From Symsagittifera roscoffensis (Eukaryota > Xenacoelomorpha > Acoela > Convolutidae), in the NCBI RefSeq assembly GCF_963678635.1, contig NC_087066.1, forward strand, positions 17,297,275-17,361,274: a stretch of 64,000 nt of DNA. Reading direction: 5' to 3'. Each line of letters begins with the position of its first letter. The first letter of the stretch is position 1. The notes beneath the pieces were generated by a model. The model searched no databases, was not told the DNA's origin, and worked only from the letters and a program-made list of their open reading frames with translations. Positions 33,801 through 45,550 of this stretch are shown here, piece by piece. The position numbers and the translations under genes were made by a program.

Positions 33801-35619
33801 ATTTAAATTTTTTTTTACCAGTGACTTAATGTTTTGAAGTTTTTTGCGCCACTTTTGAAAAAAAATTCAGATCGACTTCTGCAAAAAAAATGTTGGAAAT
33901 AGTTTGAACTTTTTTCTTTTCAATTTTTCACTAAAACCGTTGCTCGATTTGCTTATGTTGGCGTGACTGGCAAATATGCCTAAATTTCAAGTTATCGTCA
34001 TATGTTTTCATCACACCACGCACAAAAAAAAACAATTTTTTTTTGAAAAAAAAAACATGAAAAATGTTTTTCGTATTTTTCAATTTTTTTGTTTTATTTT
34101 TTTTGCTTTAGTTTTTTATTTTCACTGAATTTTTTTGCTCGCATTAAATATTTCTGCTGATTTTTTTAAATTTTAATACAGTTTTAGCCTCAATTAGCTG
34201 AATTTCTTTTTCCTCAAGTATTCTTTTATTAAGTAGCGTAGTGGCGTTTTATATGGTTTTGACAAAAGTTTTTATGGATAAGAAGTTTTTGAGTGAAATT
34301 AAGTTTGACAGTTTGTGATCCTTATAGCTCAGTTTAATTAAAACTATAACGATCATTTGATATAACTATGCCACACAAAAACTCTTTTCATTGAAATTAC
34401 AATATTTGATTTTATCAAGTTTTTGGCATTGAATCAGACTAAAATTCAGAAGTTTCCAACCTGTTTTTTTCTCAAAATTGTTTTTTGTCGTTCGAATCGC
34501 GAGTGAAAGGTATTAAATATGATTTTTCTCTCGAACCATTACGTTGATTTTTGTGGTACATGAAAAAAATACTTGTGGTAATAAGAACGAGGATTGTAGT
34601 TGGATAGCTTATAACTTAAATCTGCCGCAATTTAGGAAGTTTTTGGGGAAAATGTGGTGCTACTTTCTTTCTGAATTGTTTCCTGGCTATTTCCTTATAT
34701 TTGGCTAAAATTTTCTAGCCGTATCTCCTCTCCTCGCAAGGATCGAGATAATTGTCAGTATATGGTAGGAGACAACCTAAAAAAATTTACTGACAGGGAC
34801 CTTGATTGGACATTGATTGAAAATCAACAAAAATTAAACAAAAGCATCATGAAACTTTGAAAAAGCTTCACAAAAAAATAGTTTTTTTTTCTTTCAGTTT
34901 TTTTTTTCATTCTTACGTTTTTAACCAATTTTAATTGGGAAAGGTTCCTCAAATGCGCATCGTGGTAACGATTTTTTGATGTACTACAATATTTAGTTGT
35001 CGCTAGAAACCTCAATTAATTGGTGTGTAGATCTTGAAAATTAATTTGTTTGTTTTATTTACAATTTGTAAGCTGTCACACACACTTTTTAATTTTTGTT
35101 TTTTTTCAATTTCTGTTACCGGTATTGCGGTATTTGAGTTGGTGCAAATTTAATATCTTGCGAGGGCAAATGACCTGTTATCGGGAACTAGACTTTTTTG
35201 CCGTAAACAACTCTTCGTACACATTTGCTGCTCAATTTCAGCTGCTGTTCAGTACTGTATAACTTCCTGAAAATTCAATTTAACTTAGTTCTTAGTTTGC
35301 TTATGGTAAAAAAAATACTTGTAAACTATTTGTTATTGGTTGTCGTCCTAAATTTGGTTTTCATCTTATTTTTTTGGCTGTTTTTCCGTTTTATTTCCAA
35401 ATCAAATTTATCAATTGTGTTTTTCACGTCGTGTTTTTCCAAAGCTTAGGTTTTATATGATTCGAACCTTTTGCTCCTGTTTGATCAAAACATTTATCAT
35501 GACAATGTGCGAGATTTAATTCACTATGTGCGAGATTCACTATTTTCAAAAATGTTAGTGTTTATCACGAACAATTTATACGATTTGCGAATAGGTTGTA
35601 CCAATGGCAAGACCGCCCA
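33800..35619. other. AT-rich region without recognised genes
   Basis: Dominated by T and A runs. Frames found here are Phe/Leu-rich by-products. Nothing supported. Confidence 0.5.
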
Positions 35620-38600
35620 GTCGCCTGTGTCTGCATGTTTTTCTAGTCTCTGTTTTCCGTACTCCGTTTTCTAGAGCCTTCGAAAAAGTCTGTGGGGGAT
35701 GGAAAAAGTCTGTGGGGGAGAAGTTTTTCATTTTCTCGGACATTACCCTCTCAAATATGATATTTCAAGTCAATGGATAAAACAGGCTGTGTGAAGTTTC
35801 GCTGCTGAAGTGATTACGCCCTATTTTTTTCCACAAAAAGTTTTGGCTCTCACAAAAACATAAATTTGATTTTCTGACCGTTTTTCAAACTGATCGACTT
35901 TTCTCGAAACAAAGCCTCCCTAATCTGAGATTTTGGGACCAATGGAGAGAACGGTTTGCTGTATTATTGTATCAATGGAAGAAGTGTTGAGTGATTCTCA
36001 CCTGCATGAGCGGTTATGTCCAAATTGCTTTCCACAAAAATGTTATGGCTAAATATTCGTTTACGAGGTTTGACCCAAGTTTTTCTTTGCTTTTTAAAAA
36101 AAAAAGACTTCTTCTATTCAATCTCAAGTGTTCCGAAGCTTGGCTTCGCCTCTGTGTTTTATTGTCAAATGATAGTTTTTTTGAGCAAAATCTTTTCTTA
36201 GATTATGAAAAAATTTTAAAATCATTTTTATCTTTGAAGCTATACTAATTTTTAAACTGTTTCGAATATCGCAATATTTAGTACAATCCGCTGCATTTTT
36301 TCGACTGGATGAGGCTGGTTGCTAGAGATGTTGACTCGTGCCTTTCAGCTTTTTTTGCGAGAAGTCGGAATGTTGTTTCTCGTGTATCAGTATCTTTAAT
36401 TTCCGATTTGTTTAAGGGAAAAAATTACGGTACAAAGGTCTAAGTTAGAAACGACTTTTTCGATTTTTTTGCGCTAGAACATTTGCAAAGGTCTAGGTTA
36501 AAGAATGATTTTTTCGGTTTCTTTGCACTTTTCGGCACTTTGCACTTTATTGTCAGTAACATAAGTTTAACAAAAAACTATTCAGGCTCTGTTTTTTCGC
36601 GGTTTGACTTATGATTTGTCTTGCAGTTGAGTTCATTTTTTTGTTTAAAAACCTCCAACTCTTTTTTGTGCCTGCATGTAAGCTTAGTCTCTTTTTACAG
36701 CACCACACTTACTGATTTTCTGCAACCTTCGAAAAACCATGTGGGGGGTTTTTTGACTCATTTTTTGTGGATTTTTGTTTTCATTTTCTCGAACACTATC
36801 TTAGATTTGGTGTTCAATGGATAGAACAGCCTGTGGGAAGCTCTTCTATTGAAGTGGTTACGCCCTTTTTTTCCGCAAAATTTTTTGGCCCTCAGAAAAA
36901 CATAATTTGAGATTTTTTGACCGTTTTTCAAACTGATAGAATTTTCTCGAAACATAACCTTCCTAATCTGAGATTTTCGGTCCAATGGAGAGAATTGTTT
37001 GCGGGATTTTTGTATGAATCGGATAAAATGGTTGTGTGGTGTTCCCCTGCATTAGAGGTTTCAGGGGGGATGGGTCGTAATAATTTTGATTAAAATTTTG
37101 CGGCCGATAATTTTTCTTCGACACTTTAGTTTGCTTAACGAGGATTGACCCAAGTTTTTCGCGCTAATTTAAAATTTTTTTTCAATACAACAATTTTAAT
37201 GCAAGGTTTTAATTGTATCGCAAATGTGGCGAAGCTCCGCTTTGCATCTGTGTTTTAATATCAGATTATAGTTATTTGAGTAAAGTCTTCTGATAGAGTA
37301 CGAAAAATCTTAAAATCTTTTTTATCCTTTTAGCGATTTTAAAATAATGAATAATTCAATATCGTTTTTTTTTCTGCCTGCATGTATGCCTTGTCTTTTT
37401 TTGAGCTCACCCCACTTTCTCACTTTCTACAACCTTCAAAAAGTATGTGGGGGGATTTTGACCCATTTCTGTAAGATATTTTTAATTTTCTGGATTACTA
37501 CCCTCCCAAGTTTTTTATTTTGGGTTCAATGGTTAGAAAAGGTTGTGGGAAGCTCCGCTGCTTATACGGTGATGCCCTAATTAATTTCCAAAAAAATTTT
37601 GGCCCTCAGAAAAACATAAATTTAGATTTTCTGACCGTTTTTCAAACTGATCGACTTTTCTCGAAACAAAGCCTCCCTAATCTGACATTTTGGGACCAAT
37701 GGAGAGAACGGTTTGCTGTATTATTGTATCAATGGAAGATTTGTGGAGTGATTCTCACCTGCATGAGCGGTTATGTCCAAATTGCTTTCCACAAAAATGT
37801 TATGGCTAAATATTCGTTTACGAGGTTTGACCCAAGTTTTTTTTTGCTTTTTTTTTTAAAAAATGACTTCTTCTAATCAATCTCAAGTGTTCCGAAGCTT
37901 GGCTTCGCCTCTGTGTTTTATTGTCAAATGATAGTTTTTTTGAGCAAAATCTTTTCTTAGATTATGAAAAAATTTTAAAATCATTTTTATCTTTGAAGCT
38001 ATACTAAATTTTAAACTGTTTCGAATATCGCATTATTTAGTACAATCCGCTGCATTTTTTTGACTGGATGAGGCTGGTTGCTAGAGATGTTGACTCGTGC
38101 CTTTCAGCTTTTTTTTTGCGAGAAGTCGGAATGTTGTTTTTCGTGTATCAGTATCTTCAATTTCCGATTTGTTTAAGGGAAAAAATTACGGTACAAAGGT
38201 CTAAGTTAAAAAACGACTTTTTCGATTTTTTTGCACTAGAACATTTGCAAAGGTCTAGGCTAAAGAATGATTTTTTCGATTTTTTTGCACTTTTCGGCAC
38301 TTTGCACTTTATTGTCAGTAACATAAGTATAACAAAAAACTATTCAGGCACTGTTTTTTCGCGGTTTGACTTATGATTTGTCTTGCAGTTGAGTTCATTT
38401 TTTTGTTTAAAGACCTTCAACTCTTTTGTGTGCCTGCATGTAAATTTAGTCTGTTTTTACAGCACCACACTTACTGATTTTCTGCAACCTTCGAAAAACT
38501 ATGTGGGGGGTTTTTTGACTCATTTTTTGTGGATTTTTGTTTTCATTTTCTCGAACACTATCTTAGATTTGGTGTTCAATGGAAAGAACAGCCTGTGGGA

Positions 38601-41300
38601 AGCTCTTCTGTTGAAGTGGTTACGCCCTTTTTTTCCGCAAAATTTTTTGGCCCTCAGAAGAACATAATTTGAGATTTTTTGACCGTTTTTCAAACTGATC
38701 GAATTTTCTCGAAACATAACCTTCCTAATCTGAGATTTTCGGTCCAATGGAGAGAATTGTTTGCGGGATTTTTGTATGAATCGGATAAAATGGTTGTGTG
38801 GTGTTCCCCTGCATTAGAGGTTTCAGGGGGGATGGGTCGGAATAATTTTGATTAAAATTTTGCGGACGATAATTTTTCTTCGACACTTTTGTTTGCTTAA
38901 CGAGGATTGACCCAAGTTTTTCGCGCTAATTTAAAATTTTTTTTTCAATACAACAATTTTAATGCAAGGTTTTAATTGTATCGCAAATGTGGCGAAGCTC
39001 CGCTTTGCATCTGTGTTTTAATATCAGATTATAGTTATTTGAGTAAAGTCTTCTGATAGAGTACGAAAAATCTTAAAATCTTTTTTTATCCTTTTAGCGA
39101 TTTTAAAATAAATAATTCAATATCGTTTTTTTTGTGCCTGCATGTATGCCTTGTCTTTTTTTGAGCTCACCCCACTTTCGCACTTTCTACAACCTTCAAA
39201 AAGTATGTGGGGGGGTTTTGACCCATTTCTGTAAGATATTTTCAATTTTCTGGATTACTACCCTCCCAAGTTTTTTATTTTGGGTTCAATGGTTAGAAAA
39301 GGTTGTGGGAAGCTCCGCTGCTTATACGGTGATGCCCTAATTAATTTCCAAAAAAAATTTGGCCCTCAGAAAAACATAAATTTAGATTTTCTGACCGTTT
39401 TTCAAACTGATCGACTTTTCTCGAAACAAAGCCTTCCTAATCTGACATTTTGGGACCAATGGAGAGAACGGTTTGCTGTATTATTGTATCAATGGAAGAA
39501 TTGTTGAGTGATTCTCACCTGCATGAGCGGTTATGTCCAAATTGCTTTCCACAAAAATGTTATGGCTAAATATTCGTTTACGAGGTTTGACCCAAGTTTT
39601 TTTTTTGCTTTTTTTGAAAAAAAAAATGACTTCTTCTAATCAATCTCAAGTGTTCCGAAGCTTGGCTTCGCCTCTGTGTTTTATTGTCAAATGATAGTTT
39701 TTTTGAGCAAAATCTTTTCTTAGATTATGAAAAAATTTTAAAATCATTTTTATCTTTGAAGCTATACTAAATTTTAAACTGTTTCGAATATCGCAATATT
39801 TAGTACAATCCGCTGCATTTTTTTTACTGGATGAGGCTGGTTGCTAGAGATGTTGACTCCTGCCTTTCAGCTTTTTTTTGCGAGAAGTCGGAATGTTGTT
39901 TCTCGTGTATCAGTATCTTCAATTTCCGATTTGTTTAAGGGAAAAAATTACGGTACAAAGGTCTAAGTTAAAAAACGACTTTTTCGATTTTTTTTGCGCT
40001 AGAACATTTGCAAAGGTCTAGGTTAAAGAATGATTTTTTCGAATTCTTTGCATTTTTCGGCACTTTGCACTTTATTGTCAGTAACATAAGTTAAACAAAA
40101 AACTATTCAGGCTCTGTTTTTTCGCGGTTTGACTTATGATTTGTCTTGCAGGTGAGTTCATTTTTTTGTTTAAAGACCTCCAACTCTTTTGTGTGCCTGC
40201 ATGTAAGCTTAGTCTCTTTTTACAGCACCACACTTACTGATTTTCTGCATTCTTCGAAAAACTATGTGGGGGGTTTTTTGACTCATTTTTTGTGGATTTT
40301 TGTTTTCATTTTCTCGAACACTATCTTAGATTTGGCGTTCAATGGATAGAACAGCCTGTGGGAAGCTCTTCTGTTGAAGTGGTTACGCCCTTTTTTTCCG
40401 CAAAATTTTTTGGCCCTCAGAAAAACATAATTTGAGATTTTTTGACCGTTTTTCAAACTGATCGAATTTTCTCGAAACATAACCTTCCTAATCTGAGATT
40501 TCCGGTCCAATGGAGAGAATTGTTTGCGGGATTTTTGTATGAATCGGATAAAATGGTTGTGTGGTGTTCCCCTGCATTAGAGGTTTCAGGGGGGATGGGT
40601 CGTAATAATTTTGATTAAAATTTTGCGGCCGATAATTTTTCTTCGACACTTTTGTTTGCTTAACGAGGATTGACCCAAGTTTTTCGCGCTAATTTAAAAT
40701 TTTTTTTTCAATACAACAATTTTAATGCAAGGTTTTAATTGTATCGCAAATGTGGCGAAGCTCCGCTTTGCATCTGTGTTTTAATATCAGATTATAGTTA
40801 TTTGAGTAAAGTCTTCTGATAGAGTACGAAAAATCTTAAAATCTTTTTTATCCTTTTAGCGATTTTAAAATAAATAATTCAATATCGTTTTTTTTGTGCC
40901 TGCATGTATGCCTTGTCTTTTTTTGAGCTCACCCCACTTTCTCACTTTCTACAACCTTCAAAAAGTATGTGGGGGGGTTTTGACCCATTTCTGTAAGATA
41001 TTTTCAATTTTCTGGATTACTACCCTCCCAAGTTTTTTATTTTGGGTTCAATGGTTAGAAAAGGTTGTGGGAAGCTCCGCTGCTTATACGGCGATGCCCT
41101 AATTAATTTCCAAAAAAATTTTGGCCCTCAGAAAAACATAAATTTAGATTTCTGACCGTTTTTCAAACTGATCGACTTTTCTTCGAAACATAACCTCCCT
41201 TATCTGAGATTTTGGGCTCTATGGAAAAAACGAAAAAACGGTTGGCGGGATTTTTGTATCATTAAAAAATGGTTGAGTGATGCTCCTTTGCAGTAGCGGT
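35620..41300. repeat. Higher-order tandem array, about 1.76-kb unit
   Basis: The anchor TTTTTCAAACTGATCGACTT occurs at 35881, 37638, 39398 and 41159, giving periods of 1757, 1760 and 1761 bases. Neighbouring units are about 97-99% identical. Each unit itself holds two related, diverged sub-repeats (about 1.04 and 0.72 kb), since a similar phrase with TGATAGAA/TGATCGAA lies at about 36923, 38683 and 40446. Small frames repeated in each unit differ by indels between copies and are not genes. The left edge (35620-35835) is diverged. Confidence 0.93.
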
Positions 41301-42070
41301 TATCCCAAAGTTTTTTCCACAAAAATGCTATGCGACTTTTTTAAATTATTTTTCCGTGTCAAGAGGGATGGGTCGTAAAAATTTCGATGCAAATTTTGCA
41401 GCCTATGTTTTTTACTACATCTTCGGTTTTGGTTTAACGAGGGTTGAACCAAGTTTTTTTGCCTTGTTTTCTTAACAATTTTTTTCCATTCAAAGTTTTT
41501 TGATGCTATGTTTTAATTGTATCACATGTGTTGCGAAGTTAATAGTTATTAAAGTAAACTCTTTTTTGTTTATTACGAAAAATCTTTAAATTGTTTTTCT
41601 CCAAGTGATTTTGAATTATTAAGAGTTTTCAATTTCGCATTTTTTGGAGATGTTCCGCTGCGTTTTTCTTGACTGAATGAGACTGGGCTGAGAGTTTTTG
41701 GCTCGTTCCTTTCAGCTCTGTTTTGCGAGAAATTGTGATGTTGATTCTCGTTTATACGCATCTTTGATTTCCGTTTTAAATTAGGTCAAAATTACTTAAC
41801 TTGTGCAGGTAGCCAAAGAATCAAATTTTTTATTAGTATTTCTTTTATTTCAGTTATCATATAACGTTGAAAAAGCTGTAAAGTATTGGTCTTTAGCTGT
41901 AAAGGTCTAAGTGAAGAGTAACCTTTTCGTTTTCTCTGAGCTTTTTGTCACTTTCATGGGTTGTGAAGATTTTTTTTCAGGAAAAAATTTTTTAGGCTCT
42001 GATTTTTCGCGGTTTGACTTTTAGACTTTTCGCGATTTGAGTTGTGATTTGTCTTTCAGTAAATTTTTTT
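41300..42070. repeat. Diverged right edge of the 1.76-kb array
   Basis: Phrases of the array continue in decayed form: GGGATGGGTCGTAAAAATTTCGATG, TTAACGAGGGTTGAACC, GTTTTAATTGTATCACATG, and TTTCAGCTCTGTTTTGCGAGAA (each matching about 80-85% over short stretches). This shows older units outside the homogenised core, as in satellite arrays. Confidence 0.75.
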
Positions 42071-43250
42071 CCTTAAGTTAAAAGGAAGGCAAACTCCACT
42101 ATCGAACAGAAAAATTGTAAAGGCCGTAAAAGGCCGTAAAAGTTACACCCAAAAATGGACTCATTTTCCTAAATTTTTTTAATGATTCAGTTTTATATAA
42201 ATCGTTAACATTTTTTTTCAAAAAGCTAAATGCTATTTTTTTTAAAGAAAATTGGAAAATGTTCAAACTTTTCTATCAATTTTTTGTTTTCCTATTTCCA
42301 CACGTTTGCAACCATCTATCTGAAGCTGTTTCCTTTTTTATGGCTGTTTCCATTTGAGACAGATTCGAATGTTTGTGAACTTTCTTTTTTCAATTAATTG
42401 CGTGTTATTTTTGAATATAGATGCGAGGAACGATGGAAAATTCGAGATTCGTTGAGCTTCTATTTATTGGCGTATTGAAGTTTTTTTGGGAAAAGTACCA
42501 GAGTGTTCGAGCTCAGACGAGTTATTTGAATTTTTTTTGAGTTAGTTTTTTTCTTTGTAGCTGTCTGTTCTCACAGTCTTGTAAAAAATTTAAACGAATA
42601 AGAAAATACTAGAAACTTAAGTCTTGGAGGTTTTCAAAGTCTGAGTTCATTGAATGCTGATTCTTTCAAGTTTGTAAATACGGCTATTTATTGAATTAAT
42701 TGATCAAAGCTTTTTTGATATGATTTTTGTAGTTAAAGTCTAGACTGCTGCGAAGATGAAAACTACACGTCTGATTTTTCACGATTGATTTTAGGTCTAT
42801 TTTACGGGATGTTTTTCAGCATGCCGGGTTTGCTAATTTGGCTACGCTTTCCAACTCCAATTTATGCTTTTTTTCCCGTTTTTACAGTTTTCAGGGCAAG
42901 TTGAGGCAAAATTATTTGTTTTTGAATACATTTTCTAAAGTTTTTTCCGTTACCTGGTGCTTATTGTATGAATATTGTTAGCGCAATTTGTTTGATGTGA
43001 ATGAAATATTTCAATTGATTTCAATTTTAAAGCCTAGCTGCTAGAAAGAAAAAGATTACACGGTTGATTTGAATTGATTTTAATTCTATAAGTAGATGTT
43101 TGAAGAGATAACTCACGGGGGACGGGGAGCGATTGTTTCATTACGCTTGCAATTAGCAAGCGTTATGAAATCGGAATATGAACTTTTTTCGCGTTACAAT
43201 CTTGTTTATTATAATCACCTGGTATCTTGGTTCCTCTTGAAGTCAGTTTG
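42070..43250. repeat. Dispersed repeat copies near 42.7 and 43.0 kb
   Basis: The block ATTGATTTCAA-TTTTAAAGCCTAG...ACACGGTTGATTTG...TTCTAT-AGTAGATGTTTG...GGGGAGCGATTGTTT at about 43005-43140 recurs at about 45300-45420, with a weaker copy at about 42730-42815. No coding frame is seen in this stretch. Confidence 0.65.
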
Positions 43251-43254
43251 CTAA

Positions 43255-43450
43255 GCCTCTCCGGCACACAGGTAACGGATACGTGTGGGACAGTCAAGGT
43301 CCTAGGTTCGAATCTGAGCAGGACTTGTTTCTTTTTTCAAACGGTAAATTTTGTCGGCTATTATTTGTCTGTTTATGATTGTTCGGCTTAGTTGCTACAG
43401 ATTTTTCGGCTTAGTTGCTACAGATTTTTCGGCTTAGTTGCTACATCTTA
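43255..43450 (+). repeat. tRNA-derived SINE, copy 3
   Basis: tRNA-like head with B-box GGTTCGAATCT at 43305-43315, then GAGCAGGACTTGTTTCTTTTTT, a body AACGGTAAATTTTGTCGGC...TGTCTGTTTATGATTGTTCGGC, and a tail of three tandem copies of TTCGGCTTAGTTGCTACAGA (about 43376-43447). Best preserved member of the family. Confidence 0.75.
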
Positions 43451-43959
43451 GATTTTTTTTTGCCGTTCGCAGTTTTCATTGTAATTGTTTTCTATGCTTT
43501 TACTTACTTCATGTACTGCAATTTGTAATCCTACTAGCCTTGACTTCGTTTATTTTCTTTTTTAAAACTTTTTTCGCTTAAAAACTTTTCGGCCTGAATG
43601 ATTTCGGCTTATATTTTGGCGGCTTATTAATCTTTTTGTTTCAGGGAACCATAATTTGCATGCTTCGCTCCGGATGGCACCAAATTTTAAAAATCTGACA
43701 ACAAATTTACTGACAACAATTTGATTTTCGATCCATAATTGTTTTTGAATTTTCATTAAACGCTTTCCGCAAATAAAACATCATTAGAGACAACATTTTG
43801 AAGTTTTTTAGTTCTGGTTTTTACGTTAAATTTTCCGTTTTCTTTAGACTTAGTGTCTCTTCTTTCCTTTCCTGTTTGCTAATTTGCAATGCTGTTTTTC
43901 TGGTATCGCTTCGCCTCTGTGTCGTTAATATTGAACTGTAAAATCTTTCATGTTTCTTC

Positions 43960-44185
43960 CCAATTGGCCTGGGGGTAAGGCCGTCGCCTTTGCATCCTGA
44001 GGTCTGGAGTTTGCGTCATGGCTGGACCTTGGTCTTTTCTTGAGATTTAAGCAAGTTTCAATGCGAGGGCAATTGTTGTTCATTGTAGTATCAGAAGAGA
44101 ACTTGAAAGATTATTTTTGTTCCGTTTTTTTTTGGCTCAACTGGTGTCTGCTCAAAGATTGTCGGCTTAGTTGCTACATAAATGA
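43960..44185 (+). repeat. tRNA-derived SINE, copy 4
   Basis: Head reads CAATTGGCCTGGGGGTAAGG, then GCATCCTGAGGTCTGGAGTTTGCGTC and GGCTGGACCTTGGTCTTTTCTTGAG. A body end TGTCGGCTTAGTTGCTACA lies at about 44160. The A-box region is recognisable and the B-box is decayed (GGAGTTTGCGT). Confidence 0.6.
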
Positions 44186-44549
44186 TATTTTTTGTGCTGT
44201 GAGCGACTTTCATTTTAGTTACAAATGCAAGTGTTGTTCTTTGTAGTTTCAGGTGGGACTTAAAACTTAAAGGTTTTTTATATAATCAAATCTATTTGAA
44301 TCAACTTGTGTCGGCTCAAAGAGTGTCGACTTTGTTGATTCTTGATAAGTTTTGGTCCGTTGCTAATTTAATATTCAAATTGCTGGGATTTTTGCGTGGT
44401 ATGAGTTTTTATCGAGACATGTAAAAATGTAGGTAGGCCTATTTTGTGTTATAACTTTTTGAATTTTTTTCGTTTTTTATAATTTTTAAAAAATCTTTGT
44501 TGCATAGCAAATGGTGCGAAGATCCGTTTCGCCTCCAAGTTTATTTTTG

Positions 44550-45550
44550 TTTGTTCAATTAGCCTGCATTTTTACCGAATTTTTATTTTTTTTATTAAAT
44601 TTTCAATATATAATTTTTTGGCAAGTTTTTTCCTTGTGGCTTTTTTCATTGACTCTTTTGAACAGAGAAATGAGAGATGAATTGGTTTATCAAGGAAAAA
44701 AAAGAATTTCTTATAAATTTTGTATCATAAATGACTCATTGTCAACAGTTTATTTGCACTATATAAAATAAACGTATATATATACACGATTTGTTTCCTG
44801 CTAAAAAAACCGTAGAAATTTGCAGAATTTTTTCATGCTTTTAATACAACTTTGTCAAGTAAGTTGTGGGTACTACTGAGTTGGAGGGGGATAGGGCGTG
44901 GTATGTGAATCACCAAACGCCACTCATCCTTAACATCATTGTGTTTTCACCCCCACTGGTTTTCGATGATGGCTTCGAAAACTTCACAAACCACTGACTA
45001 ATGATGATAGTTGCAGTTTGCGAAAACTTTTCTCGCTCTGTTGTAGGAAGATTATGCCGTTTTTCCATCTTTAATTTCTCACGGTCACGCAGCTTCTGCT
45101 TCAAAAGGCTGAATAATTTTTGGTGTTTACGGGATTTTATCCGAGCATGAACGAATTTGGCAGCATTTTTGTCACATTTTCCAATTTATGGTTGTCGAAA
45201 TTTTTTTTGTTAGTTTTTCTGCCAAATTAAGGCTAAATTTTATGTTTTGATTGTTTTTTTCCTAAGTGTTCCCGTGTTGTGTGAATGAAAGTACAAATGA
45301 ATGATTGAAATTGATTTCAAATTTAAAGACTACACAGTTGATTTGTTTTGATACTAGTTCTATTAGTAGATGTTTGGATAGCTTACTCAAGGGGGAGCGA
45401 TTGTTTTGAGACGTTTATTTTTCAATTAGCTTGCATTTTACCGAAACTTAAAATATTGAATAAATTTTAAAGAAGTATATGTTATTTAGCAACCTTTTGG
45501 TGGCTTTTTTCATTAACTCTTTTAAATAGAAGAATGACAGTTGAGTTAGG
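44550..45550. repeat. Local duplication at 44.56 and 45.42 kb
   Basis: TTCAATTAGCCTGCATTTTTACCGAA...GTGGCTTTTTTCATTGACTC at 44556-44680 recurs as TTCAATTAGCTTGCATTTTACCGAA...GTGGCTTTTTTCATTAACTC at 45421-45540. Similarity ends around 45545-45550, and a sequence of different composition starts there. That point is used below as the probable left edge of element D. Confidence 0.7.

Noticed and set aside
36758-40510. A conserved minus-strand Lys/Arg-rich 75-aa frame in three copies
   Set aside because: It lies in the 1.76-kb tandem repeat and the copies are near-identical at DNA level including silent positions, so there is no evidence for coding.
35620-41102. Small frames repeated three to four times in the 35-41 kb region
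   Set aside because: They recur because the DNA is a 1.76-kb tandem repeat. Copies differ by indels and truncations, the proteins are simple Phe/Ser-rich translations of T-rich DNA, and there is no sign of protein-level conservation.
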